Positions 34,242-45,365 of a DNA stretch of 64,000 nucleotides are shown here, in pieces (position 1 is the stretch's first letter; every line of letters begins with the position of its first letter). Position numbers and translations under genes: made by a program. Under the pieces are notes generated by a model. It saw only the letters and a list, made by a program, of their open reading frames with translations. It made no database searches and had not been told where the DNA came from. The stretch spans positions 65,175,675-65,239,674 of the forward strand of contig NC_085141.1 of assembly GCF_024139115.2 (NCBI RefSeq). Direction: 5' to 3'. This DNA comes from Armigeres subalbatus (taxonomy: Eukaryota > Arthropoda > Insecta > Diptera > Culicidae).

Positions 34242-35029
34242 GTGAGTTTATTTATTCATCAGTTTGATAATTGTGACATTAGACTGTCTTCTATTCAAAG
34301 GCTTTTTGATCATTGCTTAAACCATGATATGAATTTGCTTTTCAATACACTGCACTGACAATGTTAAAATAGAATTTACGATCACTAGCTAAATAAGAAT
34401 ATGAGGTAAATGACGACTCTGACAGGTGTAAAACAAATGTATTCGCTAATCATGCCTCAAGGCATTATACCAAACGACATTTTACCAAATGGTTGAAATA
34501 TTAAGATCATTTTGCATTTTCCGTGCAAATGCGCGCTTCAAATGCATAAACTCTTGCGTCTTGTTATGAGCAAATGCCATTATACTAAGTGATATTATGG
34601 TAAACTATTTTTATTGCAAATGGCGGTATATTAACATCCCGACTCGACTAAATGGTTGATTTTGAGCATTTCGACAATTGGTTTCAGAAAAATCGTTTTT
34701 TCGGGTGAATTCAGGTTAGCGCATGGATGGTAATTGTAATTGAGTTGTAAGCCAGTGATGGCTTTTTGTTAGGCAAAGAACATCGTGGTCAGGCGTCCAG
34801 GACTAGAATTATTCAAAAAATGAATAATTGTAAGGCCTCTCGGAAGGCCAAATCTAGGCCAAACTTCCATACATTAAATGAAGCAATCAACTATGCAGTG
34901 TGATCGAATTGGTTTCGAATGGATATCCCTATGGCTCGCTTGGAGAAATTCTTTGTTGCCGAATATCAAAACGTATTTTGTAAAGAACGATCAATCAACC
35001 CGTATTGCATTTATTTAGCTTACACTTGG
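34242..35029. other. Candidate intron start; short repeats at 34440-34650
   Basis: Contains degenerate GGCATTATACCAAACGACATT-type units at 34455-34475, 34570-34600 and 34615-34630, like those at 60.15-60.2 kb. No gene. Confidence 0.45.
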
Positions 35030-35600
35030 TGTAGCTGTGATTGGATCACAATTCTGCGTTATGGGACGCCCATATTCAAGAGCTTTTTCCTCTGTGTTAG
35101 AGGGACGCCCGCAAGAAGATCAGTGTTATTGAGGATCGTAATGATCACAAATCTGCGTGGTAGGGTGCTCGCATTCAAGTGATTTTCCACTGCTTTGGTG
35201 GAACGCCAAGAAGATTATTCTGGTGGAATGCTCGCATTCATGAGGTTTTGTCTCTGTGTTAGTGGGACGCTCAAAAGAATAAAGGCTCCCCCAGACCTAA
35301 GCGATTACATCGCCGCGACGGCGACAACTAGTCGCCGCGATTCTATCGTAGGGTCGCTACAGGCAATGTTCTATATACGCTTCCATACTAACGGCGACAG
35401 AATCGCTGTCGCCAAGCGATAGAATCGCGTCGCGACTGTCGCGTCGCGTGTGTTTGGGGAAACCTTAATGGTTTAATTGCGGATCGGAATGATCACATTT
35501 TCGCGTTGTGGGACACCCGCATTCAGGAGCTACTTCCTCTGGGGTGGTGGGACGTTCGCAAGAAGAACTGTGTTATTGAGGATCGTGCCGGTTTGATTGA
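35030..35600 (+). repeat. Degenerate tandem repeat, interrupted
   Basis: Several units share GAGGATCGTAATGATCACA, CTGCGTNNTGGGACGCCC, CATTCA and TCTGTGTTAGTGGGACGC. Unit boundaries drift, with full units around 100-130 bases. A MITE at 35283-35465 splits the array. Overlapping frames (34919-35182, 35195-35422) are translations of the repeat. Confidence 0.7.
35283..35465. mobile_element. Harbinger-like MITE, 183 bp, TAA target
   Basis: TAA at 35280-35282 and 35466-35468. Ends AGGCTCCCCCAGACC and complement of AGGTTTCCCCAAACA. The interior is GC-rich with repeated GTCGCCGCGA/CGCGTCGCGA words. A TWA duplication with G/C-rich ends fits PIF/Harbinger. Confidence 0.75.
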
Positions 35601-35762
35601 GAAACTGCATATGTAACACATGTGGTTCTCAAACAAATGATTCAGTTGTTATACACATTTATTGTCTAAAAAGAATTTTCGAGAGTGCAATGCCAAAGTG
35701 TGGGAAGTGTTCAAACAGAAAATCAAAAAATGGCATGCAACTACTATTTCGATAATTAAATG

Positions 35763-35820
35763 TCTCCCTTAGCCGTGCAGTAAGATGCCCGGATACAAAG
35801 TAAAACCATGCTAAACACAC
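35763..35820 (+). mobile_element. SINE head fragment
   Basis: CTCCCTTAGCCGTGCAGTAAG and ACCATGCTAA match the head of the SINEs at 4.55 and 59.03 kb. The body is missing. Confidence 0.6.
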
Positions 35821-37290
35821 TATCTACAAAAAAAGATTCGGACGAAGTATTGCTTGTTCGAACAGGTCAGACCAAATTATCGAATGGGTTCTTCGAATGA
35901 TGTTGGCCCAGGAAACAAGCGAAAACATCTTGTTCGATCCAAGCCATCACAAATGGAAAAAGGCGTAGCCGTTATCAGGAGGTGGCGGCAAAAATGTGAA
36001 ATGATCAGCTCGCCGATTCAATACAGTGTGTAAGAAAAGCGACAAATTTGTCGTTTCACTGATATCGCTCGGGGCGCTCCAGCCGGCGGTGATTAATTAT
36101 TATCGATGATAAGAGAGGAGACGGAGGAGTGGTAAGTAATTGTACACGCCGTTGCTGATAACATCTTAGAGGCGTGAAACAATTTGGTGCTGTCAAGAAT
36201 CGTTAACAAGAAGATTGAAATACGTATTTAAATTCAATTTTGAAGGCAGCAAGGGGTTCCCAAAGTTTGAGATAACAACTGATTTGATTGGTTGTTCGAA
36301 TGGTTTGACTATCGGTAGCCGACAGCTCCTTCTAGCGAATAATTTGCTGATTGAATTAGTGATAAGACAACGACTATTTGTAATAATTGAGTGTATATCA
36401 ATTAGATGTTCTAATGTATTAGTCACCCAAAATGATAGGAAAAATAATTGGAGGATCCCTCTCTGCTCAAGTGCTAGGCGTATCGCATCATTCCATTGTA
36501 CGTTACAGTCGTTACAAATCGTGACGACTAAACATAAGAATACGTGCCATCGATCTTATGTTCAATTGTCCATATCAAATTGAATCCCTCCATCACAATA
36601 AATCTTTTTAATTTGAGGTTTTGATGTGCTACTCACAGATAAGAAGTTTCTCCTAACTCAGAACCAAAACTGCTCACGCTCTGGTTGCAGTTATGCTTCA
36701 ATAACATTTCCAACGCGCTTGCCAGACACGTTATACTTTTCCGCTCGGTCTGTGCCCAGCCATGGATGCGACGAGTATCAATGCAGTGTGCTCCACGACA
36801 CGAGGGGGTGTATCAACATTGCATTGTACAAATTCCGTTCAAATGTATTCACTTTTCCATGCTTACCTCACACCTTCTCGGATGGTCAGCGGTTCGGCGG
36901 TGATGAGGTTCGTCATCATCGTAGATATCACCTTCTGGCAGTGCAGTGGCATAGACGGAGTTTTCTCAACATTCGCTTGGAAGGATGTAGCGGCAGGGCG
37001 GCATAAATTGAAGCGTGGAACACGATGTAAACAGAGCAACAAAGTTGCACACGTGAAAAGTTGGCTGACCGTTAAGACTGATTAGCGGTTGCAAGCCTTC
37101 GGGCGGGCTTGGGCAAGTAATTAAAGTTGTAATTAGCTTTGAGTGGGTTTTTGTCGAACGTGAGAAAAATTGTGCTTTCTTACCACTGAGGAGGTTTGCT
37201 CGATGAGGAAAACTTGTCTCTGTCAAATCATACTGTTACTGTTTCCATGTTTATGAACGAAAACAATCTTCGTTTGAATAAGGTTCTCGA
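35821..37290. other. No gene recognised
   Basis: Frames at 36215-36583 and 36626-37085 (107-126 codons, several phases) show no motif, no compositional bias and no paralogue here. I treat them as chance. Confidence 0.4.
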
Positions 37291-37295
37291 TTTTC

Positions 37296-37457
37296 CAAGG
37301 AAATTTCAACGAACTTCTTGAGCAAATTCCAACGAATTTCCCGATGAAATAAAACAAGTTTCCTCAGGAAATTGAAACGAATTTCTTAACGAAATATATA
37401 CGAATTTCCTGGGAAAATTTTAACGAATTTTCCGAGAAAATTCTAACGAATTTCATT
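37296..37457 (+). repeat. Tandem repeat, AACGAATTTCC units of 22-25 bp
   Basis: Seven degenerate units, for example CCAACGAATTTCCCGATGAA, AAACGAATTTCTTAACGAAA and TAACGAATTTTCCGAGAAAA. The GGAAATT...AATTTCC core is partly palindromic. Confidence 0.8.
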
Positions 37458-38040
37458 TAGCTCAGCTTGAATGATTGTACACTTATAGCTTCTGGGTCAA
37501 GAAACAACAGATATGCACAGCCCACCAATTGGATGGCCTTCTTAAGAATAAAAAACTATTCGCACTGGACTGTACATTGAAAACCCACTCAATTTTAGCG
37601 TTGACGAACGTGCTTGCTAATGTTTGGTTGGTGGATTTCATCTCTTCGGCAATCTTGCAATCAGCTCCCTGAAATTGTCGTTGTTGTCATTAACTGTTTG
37701 TTATACAGAAATGTTAATCACCATTTTACAAAGTGACGACGTGTTTTTTTTTTCGGGAGACTGTCACCGGATTTTAGAAATCCTTATAATATATGTACAC
37801 CGAAACTTCGATAAAATAAATACAGACCCCATTCTATTCGGAACGTTTATATTGCCAAAATCGAATGGTTTTTGTTTTCGTATGATACTTCATATTTTCT
37901 TCTTTTATTTTGACACTAGTAATTATGTTTTGATATTGATACCTCATCATTTGATTGAAAGTCCCAAAGGTACTGGTTGTCAAAACAGAATAAAATTGGG
38001 GATCGTCTCGAAATCATGTCACACTTAAATCGAGGAATTT
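37458..38040. other. No gene recognised
   Basis: Two open frames (37475-37672, 37624-38028) are AT-rich and carry no motif that I recognise. Confidence 0.4.
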
Positions 38041-38042
38041 AA

Positions 38043-38962
38043 GCTCTATAATATTTTTTACCGATTTTATACGATAAAACAAGATTTTTACTGAGTGCTC
38101 AGTTGATTTTGGTGAATTTACTGAGTTTTGCAATAATTCTTGCCGATCTCTCAGTAATTTAAAATTAAATACTGAGTTTCGGTAATATTTATTACCGATC
38201 AACTCAGTTGTAAGAAAATATTCTGTACTTGTCAAAAAATAAACCGATAACTCAGTAAAAATCAACGCGCTTTGCTGAATACCCGGTATAGTAGATACCG
38301 AGCACTCAGTTCCGAACCACGTGCCGCTTGACATGACGCCATATTTTTTTGCAAAAAGTTCCGCAGCCCGTTTTGCATACATGTGTTTTGTATTCAGTTA
38401 ACGCACTGCTACTGGTACGAATTTGGTTCCGGTTTCAGGCAAGTTCAAAAATGTTTTGCCTGTAAGACCCATTAGGAAACTTTTACCCTTTTACCAGTTT
38501 GCAAAATTGGTTTGATATTAACTTATATTCATAAAGTTCCAGACAATGACCCGCAATGACCATCGTACCGACAGTTTTTGCAGACGCTGCTCCGATTGCT
38601 GGATTGAACCGTTCAAAACAATAAATTGTAATTGAATGAATATTGTGTATTCAATGGATGTATTAAATAATAAATAAAATAAAAAATTCTCAACATAGTT
38701 TTTTATTATTTACTTATTTACATTCCTTTTATTACTAATATTACCGCATTACTTTTTGCAGAATCCCTCAGTATTTTTTTTACCGAGCGCTCAGTTATTT
38801 TGTACAGAACAACTCGGTTATAATTGACATTTCACCACCGGGCATGCAGAACCGGGACCTCGGTAAGTCTTCAAACTTTTTACTGAGGTAACTGCCGAGA
38901 GCTCAGCTGTTGAGAAATCGGTAATTTGATAACCGAGCTCGGTAAATAGAATTAAGTGTGTA
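38043..38962. repeat. Array of ACTGAG/CTCAGT half-palindromes, possible transposon
   Basis: Both ends of this block are dense in TACTGAG, CTCAGTA, ACCGAG and CTCGGT words, some forming palindromes (TACTGAGTGCTCAGTT at 38089-38104, ACCGAGCGCTCAGTT near 38804, ACCGAGCTCGGTA near 38931). At least eleven occur, in inverted orientation on the two sides of an ordinary centre (38300-38750). The right end reads GTGTGTAG. This looks like subterminal binding sites of a DNA transposon, but exact ends are not fixed. Confidence 0.5.
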
Positions 38963-39149
38963 GAATTTGAATTTTAATAGCCCACTCATGTTTAATGGAT
39001 TTTGGAAGTTTGTATATCAATCGACTCGATAACTCTCCATCAATTTATCAATTTCATTGAACAAAAGATTATTTAAGATGAATTATTGGAAATTTCAATT
39101 ATTGTCGTACCCAGTAAAAATTTCAGATCCAAACAATCCCGTTCATTTT

Positions 39150-40080
39150 ATCTAGGATAGGATGTGCCAATTAGTCAGTAAAAATCGTACCGATTTTCTG
39201 TCATTATCGTGCCGGTTGCTGACTTGGTGAAAATGACAATCTATTACTTCGATCGGCGGTATAACATTTTCAAAAGGGCAGCTCGTTGTTAGCCTGGGCG
39301 TGTTGCTGGGTAAATAAATTGAAATTTATGAAAAAATTCAAAAGTTTGATTTTTGATTCTTTGGGTAAAATTAATTTATACTATACTACAAATGATATAT
39401 GCATGATTCTCTACACGGAACCGCAAAACAACTCACGTTATGGTTCCTTTCACTCAAATCCGCCCTTGCGTGGAAGAAGCCAAAAATAAGTAAAATGCGA
39501 AAAAATCCGGTGAGTACTTTGCCTTTACTCCCGTGTTGAATTTTCACCCACTATGAAGTTTCACCAACTCAAATTTATGTTATTTTCACTCACTCGAGAC
39601 TATGGTGAAAACAACTCAAATTTGGCTTCTTCCACGGAACAGCACACGTTGGGTCGATGCAGCTCTCTTTGTTTATAATATCATTCATGAGAGGGAGTGA
39701 GAAAACTACTTACTTTTGAGTTAAAAATTTGAACTTCGTACTCAAAGTTGAGTTCTTTAAACTTTTTTTAGGTTCTTTATTTTTTCTGTGTAGTGTTATG
39801 CTAATTTAAAACACTTGATTTTAAGAATTATTTATCAACTTTTTACCCATTTCATTATAAAACTCATCTAATTCCATGTTAGAACTTTTTTCTGATAGTA
39901 CATAGCATCTTTTATTATGAATAATGGAAGGAATGAACGAGAAAACATGAATTTGTTACATTTTGTTTGGCGGATTTTGCATAAAAATTATTCGGAAGCA
40001 CTAGCTACCACCTCGTCGAAGCAATCGACTGAGAAAACAACAAGGCAGTCGCAATTCAATTGTCACATCCTATCCTAGAT
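39150..40080. mobile_element. Inverted-end element, 0.93 kb, in the Jockey 5' region
   Basis: Ends ATCTAGGATAGGATGTGCCA (left) and complement ATCTAGGATAGGATGTGACA (right). The related copy at 45.97-46.07 kb runs through this point uninterrupted, so the limits are supported. TTTT on both sides is a possible duplication. No transposase is seen. A further element is nested at 39411-39793. Confidence 0.75.
39411..39793. mobile_element. Nested MITE with CTACACNGAA ends
   Basis: Begins CTACACGGAA and ends TTCTGTGTAG, with inner words CAACTCAAAT and TTTTTCACTCACTC in both orientations. Such CTACAC...GTGTAG repeats are common in Aedes. No coding capacity. Confidence 0.55.
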
Positions 40081-40150
40081 TTTTATCACAAACATCATAT
40101 CGATTTAAGTTTCGGGCTTTTGGTCTACCGCAAAATTTTCTTCGTGTATA

Positions 40151-40344
40151 GAGCACTGCACGGACTGCTTTGTCTCTTTCTTGCTGTAAAGAAATTAGAT
40201 TTTTTTAAATCTTTATTAGAGTAATTTTTCAGTAAATTTAAGAGTTCATCACTAAATAGAAATTAGAAATTAGAAAACAACAAGGTCAGTAAACGTCAAA
40301 TTTCATGAAGAACGAAAGAGAAAGAGATTCGTCCGTGCAGTGCC
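40151..40344. mobile_element. MITE inserted at the Jockey TATA box, 194 bp
   Basis: Ends GAGCACTGCACGGACTG and complement GGCACTGCACGGACG, flanked by GTATA at 40146-40150 and 40345-40349. The 46.2 kb copy has the uninterrupted GTGTATAAAAGAAG. A relative is at 50592-50711. Confidence 0.85.
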
Positions 40345-40345
40345 G

Positions 40346-40380
40346 TATAAAAGAAGCGTGCCTGCTGCGTGCGAGTCAGA
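40346..40380 (+). promoter_or_regulatory. TATA box and initiator upstream of Jockey ORF1
   Basis: TATAAAAG begins at 40346 and the A of TCAGA is at 40378, 32 bases on. The copy at 46243-46276 keeps TATAAAAG and TCATT at 33 bases. A TATA-type core promoter is unusual for a Jockey element, whose promoters normally lie wholly downstream of the start. The MITE insertion replaced the bases 5' of TATA but its GTATA duplication rebuilt the box. Confidence 0.45.
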
Positions 40381-40499
40381 TTCCAGTTTGTGACAACAGC
40401 GTGTACGGACGTGCTTTTTGCACGTGCATTTTTTTCAAGTGTTTTTTTCTCGTTCGTTCGCTGTGTTTACCTTTTTCGCTTCGTCGCGTTGGCGTGGGA

Positions 40500-41300
40500 G
40501 ACTCGGTGGCCGATTCAGTCGCTGCCAATGTGTCAAAGCGCAGCACAGATGAAAGCGCGGGAAACCGCTCGAAGAATATTCTGGCAAGCAACGTGTTTTT
40601 GTCGTTCGAACTTGACGACGCTTTCAATCCGCCGAAGAAGCGTAAGAAGCAGCATCCGCAACTGCCACAGGTCCAACAAGAAGAAGTGCTCGCCTGTGTT
40701 CGTTAAGGGTGATCCGCCGGATTTGCGTCCGAAATTTCGCCAACTGATTGCGAAGGGGCTGAAATGTACTTTTCGGCTCTGCAGCGAGGGCGTGAAAGTG
40801 ATGCCGTCATCAATCAGTCTTTGAGTTTCTCGAGGTCCACTAGTACGAGTACTACACTCATGATCACCCCGGCACGAAGCCGCCCAAGGCTTTGCTGCGA
40901 GGACTCCACAACATGAAGGAAGAAGAGCTCCTAATTGAGCTAGAAAGTTGCGGCCTGAAGCTAGTGGCCATACACAAGATCGCTCGTTACGACAAAGCGA
41001 GGAGCTATTGCGACCAGCTTTACCTGATTCATCTGGATCACAGCCCTACAACCTGGAAGGACCTGAAGCTGATCGGCGTTATGAATTACACCGTAGTTGA
41101 CTGGGAGCGATATCGGCCCGTGCATTGCGACGTCAAGCAGTGCACCAATTGCTTCAACTTCGGACACGGCACCATGTCGTATGTAGCCGCGCTGCAACAA
41201 GTGTGGCGAACCCCATCCGACCGACGAGTGCGACAAGATGGAGATGGCCGATCATAAATGTGCCAATTGTGGCGACAAATATCGGGCCACCACAAAGGGC
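40500..41300 (+). pseudogene. Jockey ORF1 (gag-like), copy B
   Basis: The basic stretch NPPKKRKKQHPQLP (40628-40670) is followed, after a frameshift, by LKCTFRLCSEGVKVMP (about 40757-40804). Then comes a 121-codon frame (40892-41257) with KEEELLIELESCGLKLVAIH, YDKARSYCDQLYLIH and DWERYRPVHCDVKQCTNCFN. This is the PRE_C2HC region and the first zinc knuckle. Its last cysteine is lost (CTNCFNFGHGTMSY) and a frameshift destroys the second knuckle. ORF1 proteins of this clade bind element RNA. Confidence 0.8.
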
Positions 41301-41589
41301 TGACCAAAGCGAGCGGAGTTCTTGGAAATCCGGTAGAAGGCTTCCATCAGGACTCTGCCGAAGAATAATCGTGTTCCTGAACCGAGGCAAACTATCTGAC
41401 GAGAGATTCCAAACCTTTCACAGTTGCAACCCCACAAGCGACTGGCAGTAGCAGCTGCGTTGCTTCAAGCTCTTGCACCACCGGCTCTATCCTCCAGCGA
41501 ATGGCCTCTGCTCCCTCCTCCTGGAATCCGTCGGCAGCCGGGGAACGAAAATGTCACCACTCGGCTGCGCGGATGTAAAACTCGTTTCG

Positions 41590-42430
41590 AGCAGGTCTCA
41601 ATAGCAAAGCCACAGAGAGAAAGGATTTACTTGAAGAGAAGAAAATTGACGTGGTGTTCATCACTGAAACGCATCTAAAAACGGAGGTGAGCTTCCTAAC
41701 TCAAGCCAAAGCCAACGATGGATTATCGGCCGCCCTTCGGAGGAACATCGTCAAGCTTACGCGGAGACAAAGTCCCCCCCCCCCTATGTCACACTTTTTG
41801 TATGAAACATTTCAAAATTTTGTATGGACCGTCACACTTCGCTCAACCCCCCCCCCCTTCTCCCTCTAAGCGTTACGTAATTTGTGGACGATCCCTAAGG
41901 CAACAGTCGTGGCAATCAAAACGGTACCATCTAGAGCAACAATATGGCGGAAGGTCACTACACGATCCTGAGCCCGGATTCCCCCACTCGGCTGAGTTGG
42001 TCCGGCGTCCATTCGACAATCGACTTGTACATCACCAACATAAACGATCACATCTCCCAGCCGGTCGTGTACCAGGAGCTTAGCTCGGATTACTATCTGG
42101 TGGTGGCGGAAGTGGGCTCCTCGGTTGATCGGCATCAGCGGTCCAGGCGTATCTACCATCGAGTCGACTGGGGTCAGTTCCAAAGGTGCGTGGACGCCAA
42201 TGTCGACTACGAGGCGCGGCCGGTAACGTCTGAAGCTATTGATCGTCAGCTGCGTTCCATCGAGGAGGTGATCTCGGTGGCCCGTGATCAATATGTACCG
42301 ACGCCTCGGCAGGTAGGCAACACCCTAACCATCGATACACTCACCAAAGATTTGGTTCGATTGCGGAATATCACTCGCAGGCAGTTTCAGTGTACTAGAC
42401 TTCTTGAGCTTAGGGCACGCTGCAATTGAA
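41590..42430 (+). pseudogene. Jockey endonuclease, copy B
   Basis: Starts near KIDVVFITETHLKTE (41645-41690, catalytic Glu in ITET). The MITE scrap at 41771-41895 follows, then a 161-codon frame (41944-42429) with EGHYTILSPDSPTRLSWS, DLYITNINDHISQPVVYQ and LSSDYYLVVAEVGSS. The S-D-H triad of copy A is S-D-Y here, so a catalytic histidine is gone. The frame ends in the pre-RT linker at TLTKDLVRLRNITRRQFQ. Confidence 0.8.
41771..41895 (-). mobile_element. Truncated MITE of the 29.1 kb family
   Basis: Reads from GGGATCGTCCACAAATTACG at its right end through GTGTGACGGTCCATACAAAA to a poly-C tract, with the other end missing. It interrupts the Jockey endonuclease. Confidence 0.75.
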
Positions 42431-43790
42431 TCACAAAAATTATCAACGCCAGAATGGGGGACCCAAAAAATAACGATTTCTTGAATAAGATCCGCAATCT
42501 CCCAGACTAGTCAAAGCCGTTCTGGAAAATGACCAAAATACTAAAATCCAAGCCTCAGCCCATTCCACCTTTGATACTAGTAGGCAATAATGGCTCTAAG
42601 ATTCCTGCAGAGAAGGTCGCTGAAATAGGTCGTCACTTCGTCAGCTCACACAATCTTGCACAGGACATCATCAGTCCACACGAAGCAGCCGTTAACGAGT
42701 ATGCACACATCCTTCATAAGACTCCCAACGACTTCTCGGAAGAGTTGGAGATCACAGCTGACGAATTGGCTATATTAAATTATCGAAAAACATAAAGGCC
42801 CAGGCTTCGACAGCATTCTGAATCTCGAACTCAAACATATGAGTGCTCCGTTCTTCGAGCACCTTTCGCTGATCTTTAATCAGTGTCTCCGGCTCAGCTA
42901 CTTTCCATCGTCCTGGAAGTCAGCGAAAGTCATCCCCATCCGGAAGCCTGGGAAGGATCCTTCCTCCCCCAAAAGTTATCGTCCCATCAGCCTTCTCTCA
43001 GGATTATCCAAGCTATTCATCACCGGTTACTCGAGTCTGCCGAAAATCTCAACATCTTGTTCGAGGAACAGTTTGGTTTCCGACGCGGTCGGTCAATTTT
43101 GCCAGCTACTTGGTGGAAATCATCAACAATTACCTGTCGGCAAGGACATTCCGGGTCTCAATCAGCGGAGCGAGTTCCAATGCGCACAATATCGTCGCAG
43201 GCGTCCCCCAGGGCAGTATCCTCGGGCCCCTGCTTTTCAATCTGTTCACCTCCGATATGCCAGAGCCTCCAGAAGGTGGCACTCTGTCTCTGTTCGGAGA
43301 TGACACCTTCATCAGTGATCAGAGCGCTAGTGTCAAGACTCCAACGAAGGCTGGATACCTTGACAGAGTAGCTCACCAACTGGAAGATCTGTATCAACAC
43401 GGCTCCAAACTTGTTCCGCCTGAAGACTGTGGATTCATCCTCAATGGCACGACTGTGGAATGGGCCAATGAGGCCGACTAGCTTATTTTCCGGCAACAGG
43501 TTGACAAGACGGTGACGAAATGAAACGGTTTATTGAAACTACTGTACCCTTCGGTAGTCAGTGTCCCTGCAAAATAAGTTTGCTGCCTACAAGCAAACCA
43601 TCCTCTCCGTGATCGAATCCGGTATGCCAGAATGGGAGAGCTGAGAATGATCCTCAACACTCCTCCCAAGACACGATCTTGAGAGGTCCTCCGGGATCAA
43701 AATATTACATGAGCGCTCTGGTGAGTGCAAGGAAAGGCTTAGGGTTGTGCGTTGCCAGACATCCGACCAGCAGAACATTTGGGATATATT
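42430..43790 (+). pseudogene. Jockey reverse transcriptase, copy B
   Basis: PPLILVGNNGSKIPAEKVAE and ITADELAILNY (42529-42795), then SSWKSAKVIPIRKPGKDPSS and SYRPISLLSGLSKLF (42.9-43.0 kb), EEQFGFRRGRS, then VPQGSILGPLLFNLF and a catalytic box altered to LFGDD (43.2-43.3 kb), and NGTTVEWANEAD. A deletion between FRRGRS and the EIINNYLSAR segment removes motif A with its catalytic Asp, which copy A still has. Several frameshifts and stops follow. Confidence 0.85.
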
Positions 43791-43795
43791 CCTAA

Positions 43796-43911
43796 ACTAT
43801 CCAAGCAGCAAACTTGTCACAAACGAGTAACTTTAACATATGTACGACCAAATCCAGTAACATATGAGTTAGTGCAACTAAATTGTTCTAAATTGTGCTA
43901 CTCGGGTAGGT
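43796..43911. mobile_element. Small MITE, ACTACCCGAGCAGCA ends
   Basis: Ends ACTATCCAAGCAGCAAAC and complement ACCTACCCGAGTAGCAC. Same family as 60436-60549. Interior has TAACATATG words. It sits at the 3' end of Jockey copy B. Confidence 0.6.
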
Positions 43912-45365
43912 TATCAAATTGATGGTGTAAATATTAATGGAATTAGCTATTTAGGATATCAATTTTTTTAAACTGAGCTCATTCCTTGTAAAGGACGAAA
44001 TGTAAAACCGAAATATTATTAAACAAATCATTGTAAACTAAAAGAGAAGAAAAGCGAGAATCAAAGTTCAACCACTCACTATGTACAAAACTGTAAAACA
44101 GAGTAATAAAATAATGAAATTTGAGTTTAACCTTCCGGGACTCGATTGGTCCTGGACCGTTCACGCAGTCCCGGTTCTGTAGTGAACGAGAAGCGTGCTT
44201 TTTTCGAAGGTGTTGTACTTTTTACAACGGCACAAGTCCCCGAATGTCAAAAAAAGTTAAGTTCGGACTTTCGGTTGCCTGTTTCGCTACGATCAATAGG
44301 TTCTTTTCAGAACCGCCATTATATGCAAGGGATTGTTGAGGCGAGACGAATTTTATTCCAAATGCAAATCAAAAAATTGCCGTCCGAGGTAGAATCACGA
44401 GCGCGCGTCGGATGAAGACGCCGCAAATATTTATTCACATGGATGTCGTTAATGGCAGCCGCGTGAAATTTGCCTCAATATTCTAATATTCGTAAATTTA
44501 TTTGCATGGATGGCGCTAGTAATAGTCAAGTGTAAATTTCTTTAATGATTCTGATTTTGCTTTTGTCATTCAACGGCATGAATATATGGGCTATCTGTTA
44601 AATACTGCGGCCGCCGTTCCGCTGCATTGCGTATGGGACGGTTATTGTGGGCTGTGGTGTGTGGTTAGGGGCATCAGTCGTCTGGGCGTATTTGCGTGCT
44701 GTGGGGTGTGGGTTCGATTCCCGAAGAAAACTTTTCGTAAAGCGGAGAATTTTCCGCTAGTCCACTGGTTATTGAGTAAATGTCCCGTCCGTTGGCTAAT
44801 GCAAGGTGTAATGTGTCCAGTCTGTACGACCTTTGGTAATTCTCTATTAAAAAAATGCGCATTATTAAAAATAAATTGGTTCTTCCCAAGACCATAAGTT
44901 GACCCCAAAAGATCCGAAAATAAATTTCTTGAACCTTTTCGGGACGAATGGGTCATATGACTCATTCATGCCCAGCATTTTATATTGGCTGTTTAAAATA
45001 ACAGAAAAGAGCTAGGTCCTTATTTTTTCAAAAAATATGTTAATCAGGGTGTGGACTTTACAAGAAAAATATCGGAGGTCAAGTGTGATTATACACTGAA
45101 GACCTAGATATCCGAAGCTTTAGGAAGATTTTGCTTCTGAGAGCATGCAAATAAATCTGAAATACTTAAATCCTGCATCGCTTTGTTTGATAATTTTGAA
45201 TACTCAATCATGTTTAGTTAGCATAGCATAGCATATGTGATTGTACAAATCGTGGGTGGCTATACAATGCTCAATTGAGCAATCTACTGTAGATTGTCGC
45301 AAATTGGTACTTGGGATTAGTACCCTTTCCTATACAGTAGCAGTTGTATTTGTATACCTTGCCAC
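43912..45365 (+). other. No gene; tRNA-like SINE sequence at 44610-44880
   Basis: At 44640-44725 a GTGGTTAGGGG...GGGTTCGATTCCCG pair resembles pol III A and B boxes, suggesting a SINE. Positions 44140-44240 (GAACGAGAAGCGTGCTTTTT and TTGTACTTTTTACAAC) resemble 61900-61960. Otherwise AT-rich with no gene. Confidence 0.45.

Larger units (their letters stand above)
38985..43795 (+). mobile_element. Jockey-type non-LTR retrotransposon, copy B
   Basis: The 5' region (38985-40380, shared with 45.86-46.3 kb) is followed by ORF1 (40.5-41.3 kb), endonuclease (41.6-42.43 kb) and reverse transcriptase (42.5-43.5 kb). Insertions: 39150-40080, 40151-40344 and 41771-41895. A MITE abuts the 3' end at 43796. 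It is colinear with copy A on the opposite strand. Frameshifts, a lost motif A and a lost endonuclease histidine show it is dead. Confidence 0.85.

Noticed and set aside
36626..37085. Three overlapping plus-strand frames of 72-126 codons
   Set aside because: No recognisable domain, and no one phase is favoured by codon composition.
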